From Mycoplasmatota bacterium (GTDB taxonomy: Bacteria > Bacillota_I > Bacilli_A > Izemoplasmatales > Hujiaoplasmataceae), in assembly GCA_018622675.1 (NCBI GenBank), contig CP076020.1, positions 1,364,001-1,428,000 of the forward strand: a stretch of 64,000 nucleotides of DNA, written 5' to 3'. Shown in pieces: positions 28,099-37,976 of the stretch. A program made the translations under genes and the position numbers. Position 1 is the first letter of the stretch. The number at the start of each line of letters is the position of its first letter. The notes under the pieces are model-generated. The model saw only the letters and a list, made by a program, of their open reading frames with translations, had not been told where the DNA came from and searched no databases.

Positions 28099-28731
28099 AT
28101 GAAAAAATATATTAATATTTCTTTAGTTATTATATCAGGGATTATTGTTTTATATCACCGAATGATTGAACCATTAGCCCTTGGAGTGATTATTTTACCG
28201 ATGATTGCTTTTAGCCTTATCATGGTTTTAAAGTATCGGAAAATCCACCGCCAGACATATTTCCATTTGCTGGCCATATTTGTTCTAGTTGTTAACTTAA
28301 TCACAATCCAAGACTTTGCAGAAAAACTTAGTTCAAACCAAATTTTCTCATCTATATTTTTTGCAATCACAATTGCATTCTTTGTTTCAGCTACAGTTGT
28401 CGAACTTGAAATGGTTGAAGATAGAAATATAAAAAAACGTATAAATAAAGTATTGTATCTTTATGCCTCTTGGATCCTTATATTTCATTCACCAATTACT
28501 GAGTTTTTAACTATACTCTTAAGAAATTTTGCTGCTCCATTAGCCGACGATATATCTGATGCAATAAGTCATTTTTGGTTGATATCAGATATCACGTATA
28601 TCATTGTAGTTCTTGTACAAGTATATGTTATTTACCTAACTGATAAAGAACATGAATACAGAAAGAATAAAGCTAAAAACTACGAAAATAAGAAATCAAA
28701 CATATCTGTGTTCGATGCCATTCAAGACTGA
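28099..28731 (+). CDS. Hypothetical membrane protein
   Basis: A 210-residue protein with about six hydrophobic segments and a charged C-terminal tail (EHEYRKNKAKNYENKKSN). The start has an AAGGAAGGG ribosome binding site. I recognise no family. It is divergent from the 27078-27965 gene and followed by a possible terminator. Confidence 0.6.
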   Translation: MKKYINISLVIISGIIVLYHRMIEPLALGVIILPMIAFSLIMVLKYRKIHRQTYFHLLAIFVLVVNLITIQDFAEKLSSNQIFSSIFFAITIAFFVSATVVELEMVEDRNIKKRINKVLYLYASWILIFHSPITEFLTILLRNFAAPLADDISDAISHFWLISDITYIIVVLVQVYVIYLTDKEHEYRKNKAKNYENKKSNISVFDAIQD

Positions 28732-28780
28732 TATATCTTTTCTTTAAAAGATAATACAATTTTCATGTCAAATCATTTGA

Positions 28781-28864
28781 TACCTCTAAAGTAGATGTAA
28801 TAGTAAATAATAATCTTCATGATTATTAGTACTTATTATAGATGATTCTTTAGAGGTATTTTTA
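28781..28864 (+). terminator. Long hairpin after the membrane protein gene, possible terminator
   Basis: Outer stem TACCTCTAAAG (28781-28791) with CTTTAGAGGTA (28848-28858), an inner stem AATAATC/GATTATT, and T-rich DNA after. The remaining non-coding DNA to 29093 holds a TTGACA near 28906 and no gene that I can support. Confidence 0.5.
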
Positions 28865-29093
28865 TATTATAAAAAATGAGAAATATCGACTAAATATCAA
28901 AAATTATTGACAGAACCATATCTCGCAAGTGCGCAAAAAATCTTAAACGAAATTCTTTATCATCTTATTTATTATCAACTAATATGGTAAAATATATACC
29001 AATGGTAATTAAAGGTGGTACTGACATTTCTAAAAACAAAAAAATTACCAATAAAATAAGAAAGGATTTGCAAAACTTGCAAAAAGGAAAACT

Positions 29094-29588
29094 ATGAAAA
29101 AACTAGCAAAAAATATTAATCTTTATCATTATGTAATTCGGACTTTGTTATCATTGATAGTCTATGGTGTATTTATTCTTCTGTTACTACTTCCAGTAGA
29201 AACTTTTGGAGAAAGCATTATCAAAACAAGCGTATTAATAGCCCTATCAGTCATTGTATTTATCGTCCTTGTTGCTAATTTTATATTACCGGCTTTTATT
29301 TATAAATGCTATGGTTATAGCATTAAAGAAGACTATGTAGTATTCCAAAAAGGCGTTCTTTTTAGAAGAAAAGACTATATTCCTATAAAGCGTATCCAGC
29401 ATATTGAAAAGATGCATGGTCCTATTCAAACATTGTTTAATATCTCATCATTAATCATTTATACTGCAGGTTCAAACGATATGCTCCTTGGTCTACCAAT
29501 CGATCAAGCTGATGATATTATTCATGATATCAGAGAACAATTACAATTATATTTGGATTCAGATGAGGTTAAAGAAGATGACCGATAA
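29094..29588 (+). CDS. bPH2 (YdbS-like) membrane protein
   Basis: A 164-residue protein: two transmembrane helices (about 14-36 and 44-66) followed by a bacterial PH domain of DUF304 type. The conserved core is GYSIKEDYVVFQKGVLFRRK then YIPIKRIQHIEKMHGPIQTL and SSLIIYTAGS. In Bacillus, ydbS and ydbT form a pair of such membrane proteins of unknown role in cell-envelope stress. The same pair is seen here, the second gene overlapping by 11 nt. Confidence 0.82.
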   Translation: MKKLAKNINLYHYVIRTLLSLIVYGVFILLLLLPVETFGESIIKTSVLIALSVIVFIVLVANFILPAFIYKCYGYSIKEDYVVFQKGVLFRRKDYIPIKRIQHIEKMHGPIQTLFNISSLIIYTAGSNDMLLGLPIDQADDIIHDIREQLQLYLDSDEVKEDDR

Positions 29589-31065
29589 GTATCATATAGC
29601 AAAGAGAAAATATATATATGATGTTTTTAAGTCATTGTTTTTTTCGATTTTTTTAGTCTTCTTCATTTCTCCGCATATCTTAGAAACCGAAAATGAAGAA
29701 ATATTTAGTTTAAGCAATATCCAAGCCATCATTGTATTGTTAATATTTTTTCTATCTTTGATTACTCAATTTATTATCTACTGGATGATATACAAAAGAC
29801 ATCTATTTTCTAATCAAGATAAGTCTTTTCTAATCGAAAAAGGGCTATTTTTCAAGAGAAAAATTAATCTTCCCTATAAAAATATTCACACCATTTCGAT
29901 TAAAAGAAATTTATTTGACATGATTTTAGGTTTATCTAAACTACAAATTGATACAGGAACAACTGCTTCCATGATGCCTGAAGCTCATCTTACACTAGAC
30001 AAGACATATGCTCCAGTATTAAAAAAACATATAGAAGATAGGATAAAATTAAAAGATGTAGAGATACCTTCCCCTGTTGATTTCTTAGCAAACGAAGAAG
30101 AAAATAATGATTACTTCTACCAGTTGAAATGGTATAACTTAATAGGCATGGGCATCATCAAACCAGGCTTCTTATCTGCTTTAGGAGTTCTAACCTTAAT
30201 TTTATTTGGCTTTATAATGACTTTTTTAGGTTTAGATTCTACAATAAATTTAACTGCTGCTTTCTTAACGATTTTACTATCTTTTGGTGGATTATCAATC
30301 TTGTTGGTTATTGGATTAAGTCTATATCATCTGATTCGCTACTGGAATTTTAGAATAACAATAGAAGACAAACACATCATGTATCAATATGGTTTAATCA
30401 ATAGAGTTGAGTTTAAACTAGCCACTAGTAAAATAAACGCAGTCCACATTAAAAGGTCTATCTTATATAGACTTTTAAACTACTATGAGTTGAATATTTC
30501 AGTACTGGGAATAGGTGATCAAAACCAAGATAACCAAATCAAAATCGAAACCAAGGCCATTCTACCATTAGTCAAATTTGATATACTCAGTGAATTTTTA
30601 AATCATATAGATTATCAAACTCAGGAAGAAAAAGAGAATATTAAACCAAAAACATATAGTAAATTAAATTTCGTTATTTTACCTACTATAATTTTATTAA
30701 TAGTAGCTATCACACCACACTTATTCGGATTTTTTGATTATTCAAAACTTATTAGTCCAATGATTGTTCAATTTTTATCTTTGATTCTTATCATAATCGC
30801 CTTGTATTTAAGACTTAAGAATCATCATTACACTATAAGTAACAATCAATTTATCTTTCAACGACAACCGTTTACAATCAAAAAGACAATCATTAAGAGG
30901 CATAGGATTCAAAGTATATCTTACAAACAAACCCCTATACTTCTCATTGAAGGCATAGGTAATATCGGTATTAAGTACAAGGACCTTAAAGGTAATATCA
31001 CCATGAGGTCTTATCCGAAATCTGATTTTGACGAATTAAAGAATAAATTATTGACTAAGGATTAG
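29578..31065 (+). CDS. Multi-bPH2 (YdbT-like) membrane protein
   Basis: A 495-residue protein with repeated modules of a TM pair plus PH domain: FLIEKGLFFKRKINLPYKNI, HIMYQYGLINRVEFKLATSK, and QFIFQRQPFTIKKTIIKRHR mark three PH-like repeats. I start at ATG 29578 (MTDKYHIAKRKY), inside the end of the YdbS-like gene (ATGACCGATAA), rather than at an in-frame ATG 90 nt upstream that would overlap the neighbour deeply. Function unknown. The pair is carried by island module A-B in the orientation opposite to most cargo. Confidence 0.82.
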   Translation: MTDKYHIAKRKYIYDVFKSLFFSIFLVFFISPHILETENEEIFSLSNIQAIIVLLIFFLSLITQFIIYWMIYKRHLFSNQDKSFLIEKGLFFKRKINLPYKNIHTISIKRNLFDMILGLSKLQIDTGTTASMMPEAHLTLDKTYAPVLKKHIEDRIKLKDVEIPSPVDFLANEEENNDYFYQLKWYNLIGMGIIKPGFLSALGVLTLILFGFIMTFLGLDSTINLTAAFLTILLSFGGLSILLVIGLSLYHLIRYWNFRITIEDKHIMYQYGLINRVEFKLATSKINAVHIKRSILYRLLNYYELNISVLGIGDQNQDNQIKIETKAILPLVKFDILSEFLNHIDYQTQEEKENIKPKTYSKLNFVILPTIILLIVAITPHLFGFFDYSKLISPMIVQFLSLILIIIALYLRLKNHHYTISNNQFIFQRQPFTIKKTIIKRHRIQSISYKQTPILLIEGIGNIGIKYKDLKGNITMRSYPKSDFDELKNKLLTKD

Positions 31066-31096
31066 TAAAATTGATCAAAATTATATAAACATATAA

Positions 31097-31139
31097 AAAG
31101 GGTGTAGATTCATATTATCGAATCACACCCTTTATTATT
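31097..31139 (+). terminator. Terminator of the YdbS/YdbT-like pair
   Basis: Stem AAAGGGTGT-A-GATTC with GAATC-ACACCCTTT (one bulged A) and a T-rich tail. Confidence 0.8.
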
Positions 31140-31318
31140 TGTCCCACTAATATTATACAGAAGAGAAAAAATAATTTAAAGTTTTTTTAAACCACATTAC
31201 ATAAAAGGAAATGTCAAGAATTTTGTGTATATTAAAATGCTATGCTAAAAATAAACACCTACCCTACATTTTGATATTATCCATAATGTTAAAACAAGTG
31301 ACAGTTTTAGAGATTCTA

Positions 31319-31376
31319 TTCCGATTACAGTCGAAATATAATTGAAAACGCTCATTAATTTAGATTATAATCTAAA
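31319..31376 (-). promoter_or_regulatory. Orphan palindromic box pair (relic of an ATPase-type promoter)
   Basis: 31359-31376 is the perfect palindrome TTTAGATTATAATCTAAA and 31319-31336 a degraded form of the same box. Their spacing is 40 nt, the same as the pair upstream of the ATPase at 26994. On neither side is there now a matching gene. The 31140-31390 stretch has no other feature I can name. Confidence 0.5.
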
Positions 31377-31390
31377 CAATTAACAAAAAA

Positions 31391-31577
31391 TAAAAAAAGT
31401 TAGTGATTAAGCTAAATTGAATGTTTATGCTGGTGACCCGTACGGGATTCGAACCCGTGAAGGCATGTAGTATAAAATCGTATAAGCGCCAAATATAGGC
31501 TAAATATCACTACGGCATTTAATTTGACCCCTATTTTGACCCCCATAGATTTTTGCTAAAAAAACTATCTAAATACT
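31391..31577 (-). repeat. tRNA-Glu repeat copy B
   Basis: Same layout as copy A. The hairpin is degraded (right arm GCTAAAT). The tRNA part (31431-31468) lacks 13 nt of the anticodon arm. The integrase-like tail (GVKIGVKLN reading on the minus strand) is intact, and similarity to copy D extends further to ACTATCTAAATA. No gene lies between it and the WG-repeat gene at 31661. Confidence 0.82.
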
Positions 31578-31660
31578 CTTTTACTACTCTACATTACAAA
31601 ACTTTGTATATTTTCTAGAACTCACGATTTACTTCAACAATTTTCTAAAATTTTATTTTA

Positions 31661-32956
31661 CTAATGCTTTGGATTAGTAAGTACGTTAAGGTCATCATAT
31701 TCTGCATTAGTAATGATATCAAAATTATCGTTCATGAATCCAAAAAGATCATCATTCATATAAAGAAAAAAACCATCCTTCATGACAATGATATCATCAT
31801 ATAAAAATTCAACTTCTATATCCCCATCTAAGTTAACAATTCCATATTGATCATTCCTATATACAACAAAATATTCATTTGAAAAATATCCACTAATATA
31901 ATCAGCTACAATTCTATAGGTATTATCTTGAGTATATATATCTACATTTTCCTCATCATGAACAACCATTAAATCCTTTGAATAAGAAAAAGCAAAGCCT
32001 AGACCTTGAGTATATATATAACTTTCATTAGATGGCGCAGATTTAAAAATCGTGCCATCTTCATTAAACCATATATTCAACACTTCTTCATCTACCGTCG
32101 TCACTTTAGCAAAATAACTATCTTTGCTATTATAATATAAACTCACATTTTCATATCCTGTTGTATCAAACTGATCCCCGTCAGATGTATATAAATAATA
32201 CAATCCATCATCTGAATTTTTTACACCATATAAAAGACCGCCGTAACCTTTAATATCTTCTCCACTCAATATAGTATCACCTTCAATATTAATTAAATAA
32301 TCTAGTTCTTCAGTTTTGACTATCGTAAAATCATTATAGAAGGGATTTCCAAGATCATATATAAAATCAATAACAACATCTCCATTATCATCTAGATACC
32401 CTATTTTGTCATTTGATTTAACCATAGCCAAACCATTAGAAAAAGATTCAGCATAATCATATTCTATAGGTATAATCACTTCACCTTCAGTATTTATATA
32501 ACCAAACTGATCATTAGACTGAGCAACTGCCAATCCTTCTGAAAATAAGCTTATACCATCATAAACAGCATCAATAATGACTTCCTCTTCAGTATTCATC
32601 AGCCCAGTTTTATCATTCAATCTATAAATGATTAATTTTGATTCAAAATCAACAAATAATCGTTCATATTTGTCTTCAAAAATAGTATTTCCTGCTGTAT
32701 CAATCATTGTATATAAGTCATCAATCAAAACAATTGCATAACCATTATAGAATGCTCCTGCGCCATCATAAACAAAATCAATAGCAGTATCACCATTTGT
32801 ATCAATATATCCCCATTTATCATCGATAGACACCGCAACCAATCCATCATGAAATAGAGTAAACATATCAAAGTCTGAATCAGACTGTTTATCTGAACAG
32901 CCAATAAGTGATAATCCAATGATAACAATCAATAAAATAATCATATATTTTTTCAT
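31661..32956 (-). CDS. WG-repeat lipoprotein
   Basis: A 431-residue predicted lipoprotein: signal peptide with lipobox LSLIGC (Cys about 20), then a series of WG/KWG-type repeats of about 23 residues (DDKWGYIDTNGDTAIDFVYD, NDQFGYINTEGEVIIPIEYD, NDKIGYLDDNGDVVIDFIYD, DDLFGFMNDNFDIITNAEYD). These repeats form beta folds, and their functions are poorly known. It is the only gene of island module B-C. Confidence 0.85.
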   Translation of the reverse strand: MKKYMIILLIVIIGLSLIGCSDKQSDSDFDMFTLFHDGLVAVSIDDKWGYIDTNGDTAIDFVYDGAGAFYNGYAIVLIDDLYTMIDTAGNTIFEDKYERLFVDFESKLIIYRLNDKTGLMNTEEEVIIDAVYDGISLFSEGLAVAQSNDQFGYINTEGEVIIPIEYDYAESFSNGLAMVKSNDKIGYLDDNGDVVIDFIYDLGNPFYNDFTIVKTEELDYLINIEGDTILSGEDIKGYGGLLYGVKNSDDGLYYLYTSDGDQFDTTGYENVSLYYNSKDSYFAKVTTVDEEVLNIWFNEDGTIFKSAPSNESYIYTQGLGFAFSYSKDLMVVHDEENVDIYTQDNTYRIVADYISGYFSNEYFVVYRNDQYGIVNLDGDIEVEFLYDDIIVMKDGFFLYMNDDLFGFMNDNFDIITNAEYDDLNVLTNPKH

Positions 32957-33221
32957 TATAATTTTCTCCTTCTCTATTAATTATGATAACCAACATTAAA
33001 ACTTACCTACATTTTTAAGTTTTCTAATTGATAAATTCTATAAAAGATTACCATGATGAGTATATATTTTCAATACGTATCAAAAATTTTTGAATAAAAT
33101 ATTAAGATAGTTAAATGGCCATTCATTATAATTAAGACACTAATTTCGGCTCTTATATCTGACCTATATTTTAATATGAATAGGTTAATTTATAAATCCT
33201 AATTTTATATTTTTAGACAAA

Positions 33222-33397
33222 TAAAAAAAGTTAGCGATTAAACTAACTTTATATGTTTATGCTGGTGACCCGTACGGGATTCGAACCCGTGAATGCATGC
33301 GTGAAAGGCATGTAGTTTAAAATCATATAAGCGCCAAATATAGATTAAATATCACTAAGGCATTTATTTTGACCCCTATTTTGACCCCCATGGATTT
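33222..33397 (-). repeat. tRNA-Glu repeat copy C
   Basis: Hairpin GTTAGC/ACTAAC with one mismatch, tRNA-Glu 3' part identical over 33263-33313, then the shared tail. On the minus strand the tail reads GVKIGVKINALVIFNLYLALI and stops at TGA. Non-coding DNA on both sides (32957-33221, 33398-33522) shows no complete gene. Confidence 0.85.
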
Positions 33398-33522
33398 TTA
33401 TAATTATAAATCAATCTAATACATATAACTTATTTTAAGTGTTATTTTCATAAACTTGGATGTAATTACCTTCTATGATTAACTCGTAAAAGTCTGAACT
33501 AGCATCAAAATACAAGTATATT

Positions 33523-34226
33523 TTAGTAGCTATATAATATTTCGACTGTACCCTTCTGAAAATCTTCTACTATAAAAACCAGTTCATCATCAAACCCTTG
33601 TCCTAAATATATTTTTTTTACAGAACTTGAACCGTACACATAATATCTTCCAACATTGTATACAATGGGAAGTGAAAGTGATTTATCTATTAAATCTTTA
33701 ATAGCTTCAACATCTATTTCAACAATCATTCCGTTTACAGTTCTTTGAGAATATAAGTCTTCAACAAACTTATATGTCGGTTCATCATCTATTAAAATTA
33801 TATCTAAAGTGTTAATTTCATTTCCTTTTATAGAAATCGCAACACCCTCGGTTGTATTATATATATAGATACAATATCTTCTAATCTTGTTCTATCGATT
33901 AAAAAAACTTGAAAAACAACATTCTCTTCGCCAACTTTTTCAGGCATAAAAGCGTGAAACTTTTGTCCTGAATCATCAAAACAATAATAATAGTATATAA
34001 AATCACTTTTAGTTTTGGTATCAATCTTAAATGTATCATAAGTCATATCCATCATATCTTGACTAACCAGCTCTTCTACAAACGTAATATTTCCATAGCC
34101 TAAATCCTCTAAATAATTTTCATAGTAATCTGGATTTATACTTCCTTTGGTTTTATAAGTAAAAAGTGAGCAACCACTAAGAAGCAATGTAAACAAAGTT
34201 AACAAGACTATTTTCTTAATTTTCAT
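33523..34226 (-). pseudogene. Small lipoprotein gene frameshifted at a TA repeat
   Basis: The 5' part (34226 to 33828) encodes a lipoprotein with lipobox LLLSGC and ends in an out-of-character tail. The -1 frame continues from the TA-repeat region (33855-33870) as NTTEGVAISIKGNEINTLDI and ends at 33523 as ...VEDFQKGTVEILYSY. The rejoined protein of about 234 residues parallels the intact lipoprotein at 34544-35164, whose end (SEGSLDILFIIEV) aligns with it. The shift lies in a (TA)n run, so it may be mutation or phase variation. Confidence 0.65.
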
Positions 34227-34364
34227 AAATTTTACTCCTAATCATTCTTCATTAATTATATAATAATCGATTTAAAGAAAAAATAAGTAAGCGTGAAAGC
34301 ATGAGTACCTTTAATTGACACTTGTTAAATTTCCGTTTTTCTTACTAAATTATCATATATGATA

Positions 34365-34392
34365 GGACCATCTAATTGATGGTCCCTATTTT
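34365..34392 (+). terminator. Plus-oriented hairpin with T run, no gene upstream
   Basis: Eight-bp stem GGACCATC/GATGGTCC followed by CTATTTTTT on the plus strand. The neighbouring genes run the other way, so it does not terminate any gene I can see. Confidence 0.45.
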
Positions 34393-34543
34393 TTACTTAG
34401 TATTTGATTAATATCTAATAATAATATAATGTTTGTATCGATAAAATACAAATGACGAATTTAGAGTTTCCCTATACACTATTGTCATAAAAAGGATAAT
34501 TCATCTTATTCTATAATAGTGCTATGCATATTAAAAACGTGAT

Positions 34544-35164
34544 CTAAACTTCAATTATAAAAAGAATATCAAGACTACCTTCACTATCTGGAGTAAAAAC
34601 TACTATTTCCTCATTTTCATAAAAACCAATGAATAATGCATATTGGTTGACCACACTACCTATCGTTAAAATGATTGGATAAGATAGTTCATCAATAAAT
34701 TGATTGTTTTGATATTGATTATCATTGAAAAAACTTGTGAAACCCAAATCGCCACAATAATTAGTACATAGATCAATATCATATATAGAATCTTCTTGTG
34801 AAATATACTCTTCTATCTCTTCTTCAATCACTGAAAAATCCACTAAAGGAATTTCAAAAATCACAATATCATATTTAATGTTGTGAGGAGCAAATATACC
34901 ATAAAAAACTCCACTATCTTGATTTTTCACTACAAAGACTTGCACATCACTTGTTCTAACAACATAATTATTATCTATATCATATTCATCAAGTAAATCT
35001 TTCGCATCATTCAAAGGCAAACCCATTGTAACTATATAATCATCTGCACCTAATTCATCGAATACTTCTTCTGGCGGCATATTTCTATTAATACATCCAC
35101 TTAGAAGAATGAACATCAAAATAATTAATAATACTAAAATTTCTTTCTTTATTAAATTTTTCAT
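34544..35164 (-). CDS. Small lipoprotein of unknown function
   Basis: A 206-residue predicted lipoprotein (ILLSGC, Cys about 24). The mature part is acidic, alpha/beta, with a CTNYC pair. It resembles the frameshifted gene at 33523-34226 in layout and in its last 50 residues. It follows the secreted protease gene by 13 nt in the same direction, so the two may be cotranscribed. I recognise no family. Confidence 0.65.
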   Translation of the reverse strand: MKNLIKKEILVLLIILMFILLSGCINRNMPPEEVFDELGADDYIVTMGLPLNDAKDLLDEYDIDNNYVVRTSDVQVFVVKNQDSGVFYGIFAPHNIKYDIVIFEIPLVDFSVIEEEIEEYISQEDSIYDIDLCTNYCGDLGFTSFFNDNQYQNNQFIDELSYPIILTIGSVVNQYALFIGFYENEEIVVFTPDSEGSLDILFIIEV

Positions 35165-35177
35165 ATATTTTTTTCCA

Positions 35178-36581
35178 TTAACATGATCCTATATGTGTAA
35201 TATACAAGCCATACGCAACACCTATATCATTGTCCTCTATATTGATATATGACTTTTTCCCCCATCCATTGGCTACAATCATAAATTCGTCTTCTCTTAT
35301 TATCCAAGGATAATTACCATTAGAACACTGATAATATGAAAAAGTCTTATATCCATACCCAACAACAACATGCGCACTAAAAGGGGGATATTCTGAATAT
35401 TTATATGATCCTATTCCTGACTCATTATCTAAAGAAATATTTGATAAATGTAATAATGTGTAATCAAAAGACCAATCTAACCCTAATTGCATAACTACTG
35501 GTCTATTATAGTCTATCTGTTGTTTATAAACTGTCCAATTGTCTGAGTCACTCATCGATTCTCCTACATAGCCAAAATTAGAATTTTCGCTTTCTATAAT
35601 CGGAACCGAATGAAGAATTAGTCCTTTACTATAGAAATAATTATATAGTGAATCATAAAATTTTGTTGGTAATGTTCCTATTCCAGTATTTACATATGTA
35701 ATTGAAGGTACTGGGCCAGTCAATATCAATGATAAATCAGCTCCCCATGAATTAGTTTCCATATCATCATAGTAAAATCTTTCTAAATTTGCTATTAATG
35801 GCTTCTCTGTGCTATATGGATTAACATAAAAATAGTCATAGCCTTTAAAATTCTGAATGCTACCATTATAAAATAATGGATCTACATCCTCAACTAAACT
35901 AGGCTCCCAAGCATCAAAGAATAAAGTAATTTCAGTTCCTGCGGTTGGCGCACAATTATTAGATTGATTAAATTGCAAATAACTTCCTGTATGTAATAAA
36001 GGAAATCCGAAGTTAGTTGTAACTTCATCTGAAGTATAATAACAATAATTAAATGTTTCTGGCTCTTGAACTTGTTCAACACCTCCTGATGGAAATTCTA
36101 TATCTATAAAGTCAACATAATCAACCATTTCTTGATAGTTATATTCTAGTCGGCTATAACTATCAACTAAAACTCCATTTTTATATTCAAGATAATTTCC
36201 ATAAGACAAGTAAACATTTTTTGCTGATAAATCAAAATACGGTGTTTTAGATTCAAATGAAATTTCATTTATGTGATATTCCCATTTACTATCAATTTTC
36301 TTTTTAGATAATATCATATACCCATATAAAAAATTGTCCTTATATTCAAATTCATAAATAGACCCATATTTCTCAATATTAAAATTGTAAATGACTTCTT
36401 TTCTCAGTGAAAGATCACTCTTATCCATGTGATCAATATCATATTCTTGCGCAATAATGTTTTTTAACACCGTTTTAGCAAATGAGTTTTCGCTTGAATT
36501 ATCTGATGTGTTAGCAGAGACAGTCATACTAGACATAGATATCAAAAAAACCGTAAAAACTAAAAGTGCAATTTTTTTCAT
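35178..36581 (-). CDS. Secreted papain-fold cysteine protease (C39-like/C10-like)
   Basis: A 467-residue protein with a signal peptide (about 1-24) and a propeptide-like region to about 180. The catalytic Cys is in NQSNNCAPTAGTEITLFFD (about residue 214), His in FSAHVVVGYGYKTF (about 408), and Asn in EFMIVANGWGKKSY. This Cys-His-Asn order with VVVGYGY and NGWG is that of papain-like bacterial proteases (peptidase C10/C39_2). There is no ABC transporter domain, so it acts outside the cell or as a wall protein. It lies in module C-D between a lipoprotein and the radical SAM gene. Confidence 0.72.
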   Translation of the reverse strand: MKKIALLVFTVFLISMSSMTVSANTSDNSSENSFAKTVLKNIIAQEYDIDHMDKSDLSLRKEVIYNFNIEKYGSIYEFEYKDNFLYGYMILSKKKIDSKWEYHINEISFESKTPYFDLSAKNVYLSYGNYLEYKNGVLVDSYSRLEYNYQEMVDYVDFIDIEFPSGGVEQVQEPETFNYCYYTSDEVTTNFGFPLLHTGSYLQFNQSNNCAPTAGTEITLFFDAWEPSLVEDVDPLFYNGSIQNFKGYDYFYVNPYSTEKPLIANLERFYYDDMETNSWGADLSLILTGPVPSITYVNTGIGTLPTKFYDSLYNYFYSKGLILHSVPIIESENSNFGYVGESMSDSDNWTVYKQQIDYNRPVVMQLGLDWSFDYTLLHLSNISLDNESGIGSYKYSEYPPFSAHVVVGYGYKTFSYYQCSNGNYPWIIREDEFMIVANGWGKKSYINIEDNDIGVAYGLYITHIGSC

Positions 36582-36851
36582 TTTATCCTCCTAATTATTA
36601 ATAAAAAGTATTAAATATCAAAATAGAGTATTGACTCATCTAAATAATATATTATCAAGATCAATTATCATGACAACATAAGATACTTAAGATTTACTTC
36701 AAAATATATTTCTATACCTATTTCTTCATAAAAATGTTCTGTTTTTGAATATAGCTTTAATAGATAAATCTATTATATTTCATTTTATTCTTGTATTTAA
36801 TTACATATAAGTATACATATAATTTTTGAATTAAACTTAACCATTTGACTA

Positions 36852-37976
36852 CTATCTGTAATAGTTATCAAGGCATACTTTAACAAAATTTTTAAATACT
36901 GACGGATATCTTTCTTCTAAGATTAAACGCAAACTAATGGAAAGATTAATCAAATGTTTATTCAGAATACATAGTGTATCATTATCTACAATATCATTTA
37001 AAACATATTTATCTTTGATTAACATGCAAATACCACCACAAATATATTTAGCCCAACATTTACTACAAAAAATTCTATTTGTTTGGTTATTTAAACTAGA
37101 ATGTATTCGGTCAAAATCCAAGCCTTTATTTAGGCTTCCAATTTTATATGTAGAAGAGATGTTGGCAGCTCCACATACATATATATTCCGGTCTACATCA
37201 AGAAAAAATTTACTTATTCCTCCATTACACCTTGCTATTACAGACTGATTAAGAAATATTCTCCTAATAAATTTTCCAAATATATCTTCGCCCCTTATTA
37301 TTGAAAGTAGCACCCAACTATTGCCTATTTTTATTTGATTAAGGATATTTTCAAAAAATTGATCATAATACTTTAATAACTGTTTAATACTTTTTTGACT
37401 TATTTTCAAATCATTACTATCACTTCGTACTGGCTTCATTGACACTGAATCAAATTTATTACAAATACTCTGAAAACTTTTCAATATGTTAAGATTCTTA
37501 TTAGTAATTGTTAGGGATGCGCCAATATATTTTGAATTGATTTTTCTAATATTTTTTTTTATTAATTTATATGAGTTTATACTATTTTTGCCTCGTAGTT
37601 TTTCGTGAACTTTTCTATCACCATCAATACTGATACCGAAATATATATCGTGTTCTTTAAAAAAGTTAATGAGTTGCCTTGATAATAAAGTCCCATTAGT
37701 ACAAAAAGTAACTTTGAAGGTTCTTTCTAAGGTACTGATAGATTCAGTAAATATTATTAACTCAATTACTTCATTGGATCTTAACAAAGGTTCTCCCGCT
37801 CCAGTTAAATCGATTTCAAAGTACCTTTTATTTGGAAATTCATTTGAAACATCTATGATAAAACTTTTCATTTCTTCAAAAGTTAGATTAGAATAATTTT
37901 CGTATTCATCTTTTCTAAAACAATATTTACAAGACATATTGCAATTATTAGATAGATTAATACTAATTGTAACCAC
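36852..37976 (-). CDS. Radical SAM/SPASM enzyme (peptide-maturase type), main part
   Basis: A 374-residue frame starting at GTG 37976. The [4Fe-4S] SAM motif is NNCNMSCKYCF (CxxxCxxC, about residues 12-19), followed by DLTGAGEPLL and FCTNGTLLS. The C-terminal SPASM cysteines are in RCNGG, YVCGAA and CSKCWAKYICGGICM. Enzymes of this class modify peptides or proteins. No ribosome binding site precedes the GTG, and the stretch just upstream encodes what looks like the missing N-terminal domain in another frame, so the gene is probably broken by a 1-nt deletion. No precursor peptide was found nearby. Confidence 0.8.
   Translation of the reverse strand: MVTISINLSNNCNMSCKYCFRKDEYENYSNLTFEEMKSFIIDVSNEFPNKRYFEIDLTGAGEPLLRSNEVIELIIFTESISTLERTFKVTFCTNGTLLSRQLINFFKEHDIYFGISIDGDRKVHEKLRGKNSINSYKLIKKNIRKINSKYIGASLTITNKNLNILKSFQSICNKFDSVSMKPVRSDSNDLKISQKSIKQLLKYYDQFFENILNQIKIGNSWVLLSIIRGEDIFGKFIRRIFLNQSVIARCNGGISKFFLDVDRNIYVCGAANISSTYKIGSLNKGLDFDRIHSSLNNQTNRIFCSKCWAKYICGGICMLIKDKYVLNDIVDNDTLCILNKHLINLSISLRLILEERYPSVFKNFVKVCLDNYYR

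Noticed and set aside
29000-29030. AAAGGTGGTACTG upstream of the YdbS-like gene resembles a T-box element.
   Set aside because: No specifier stem, no following terminator, and the downstream gene is not an amino-acid gene; the match stops before the CCGCG part.
29488-29577. Longer start for the YdbT-like protein.
   Set aside because: It would overlap the YdbS-like gene by about 100 nt; the ATG at 29578 gives the usual short coupling overlap and the family N-terminus.
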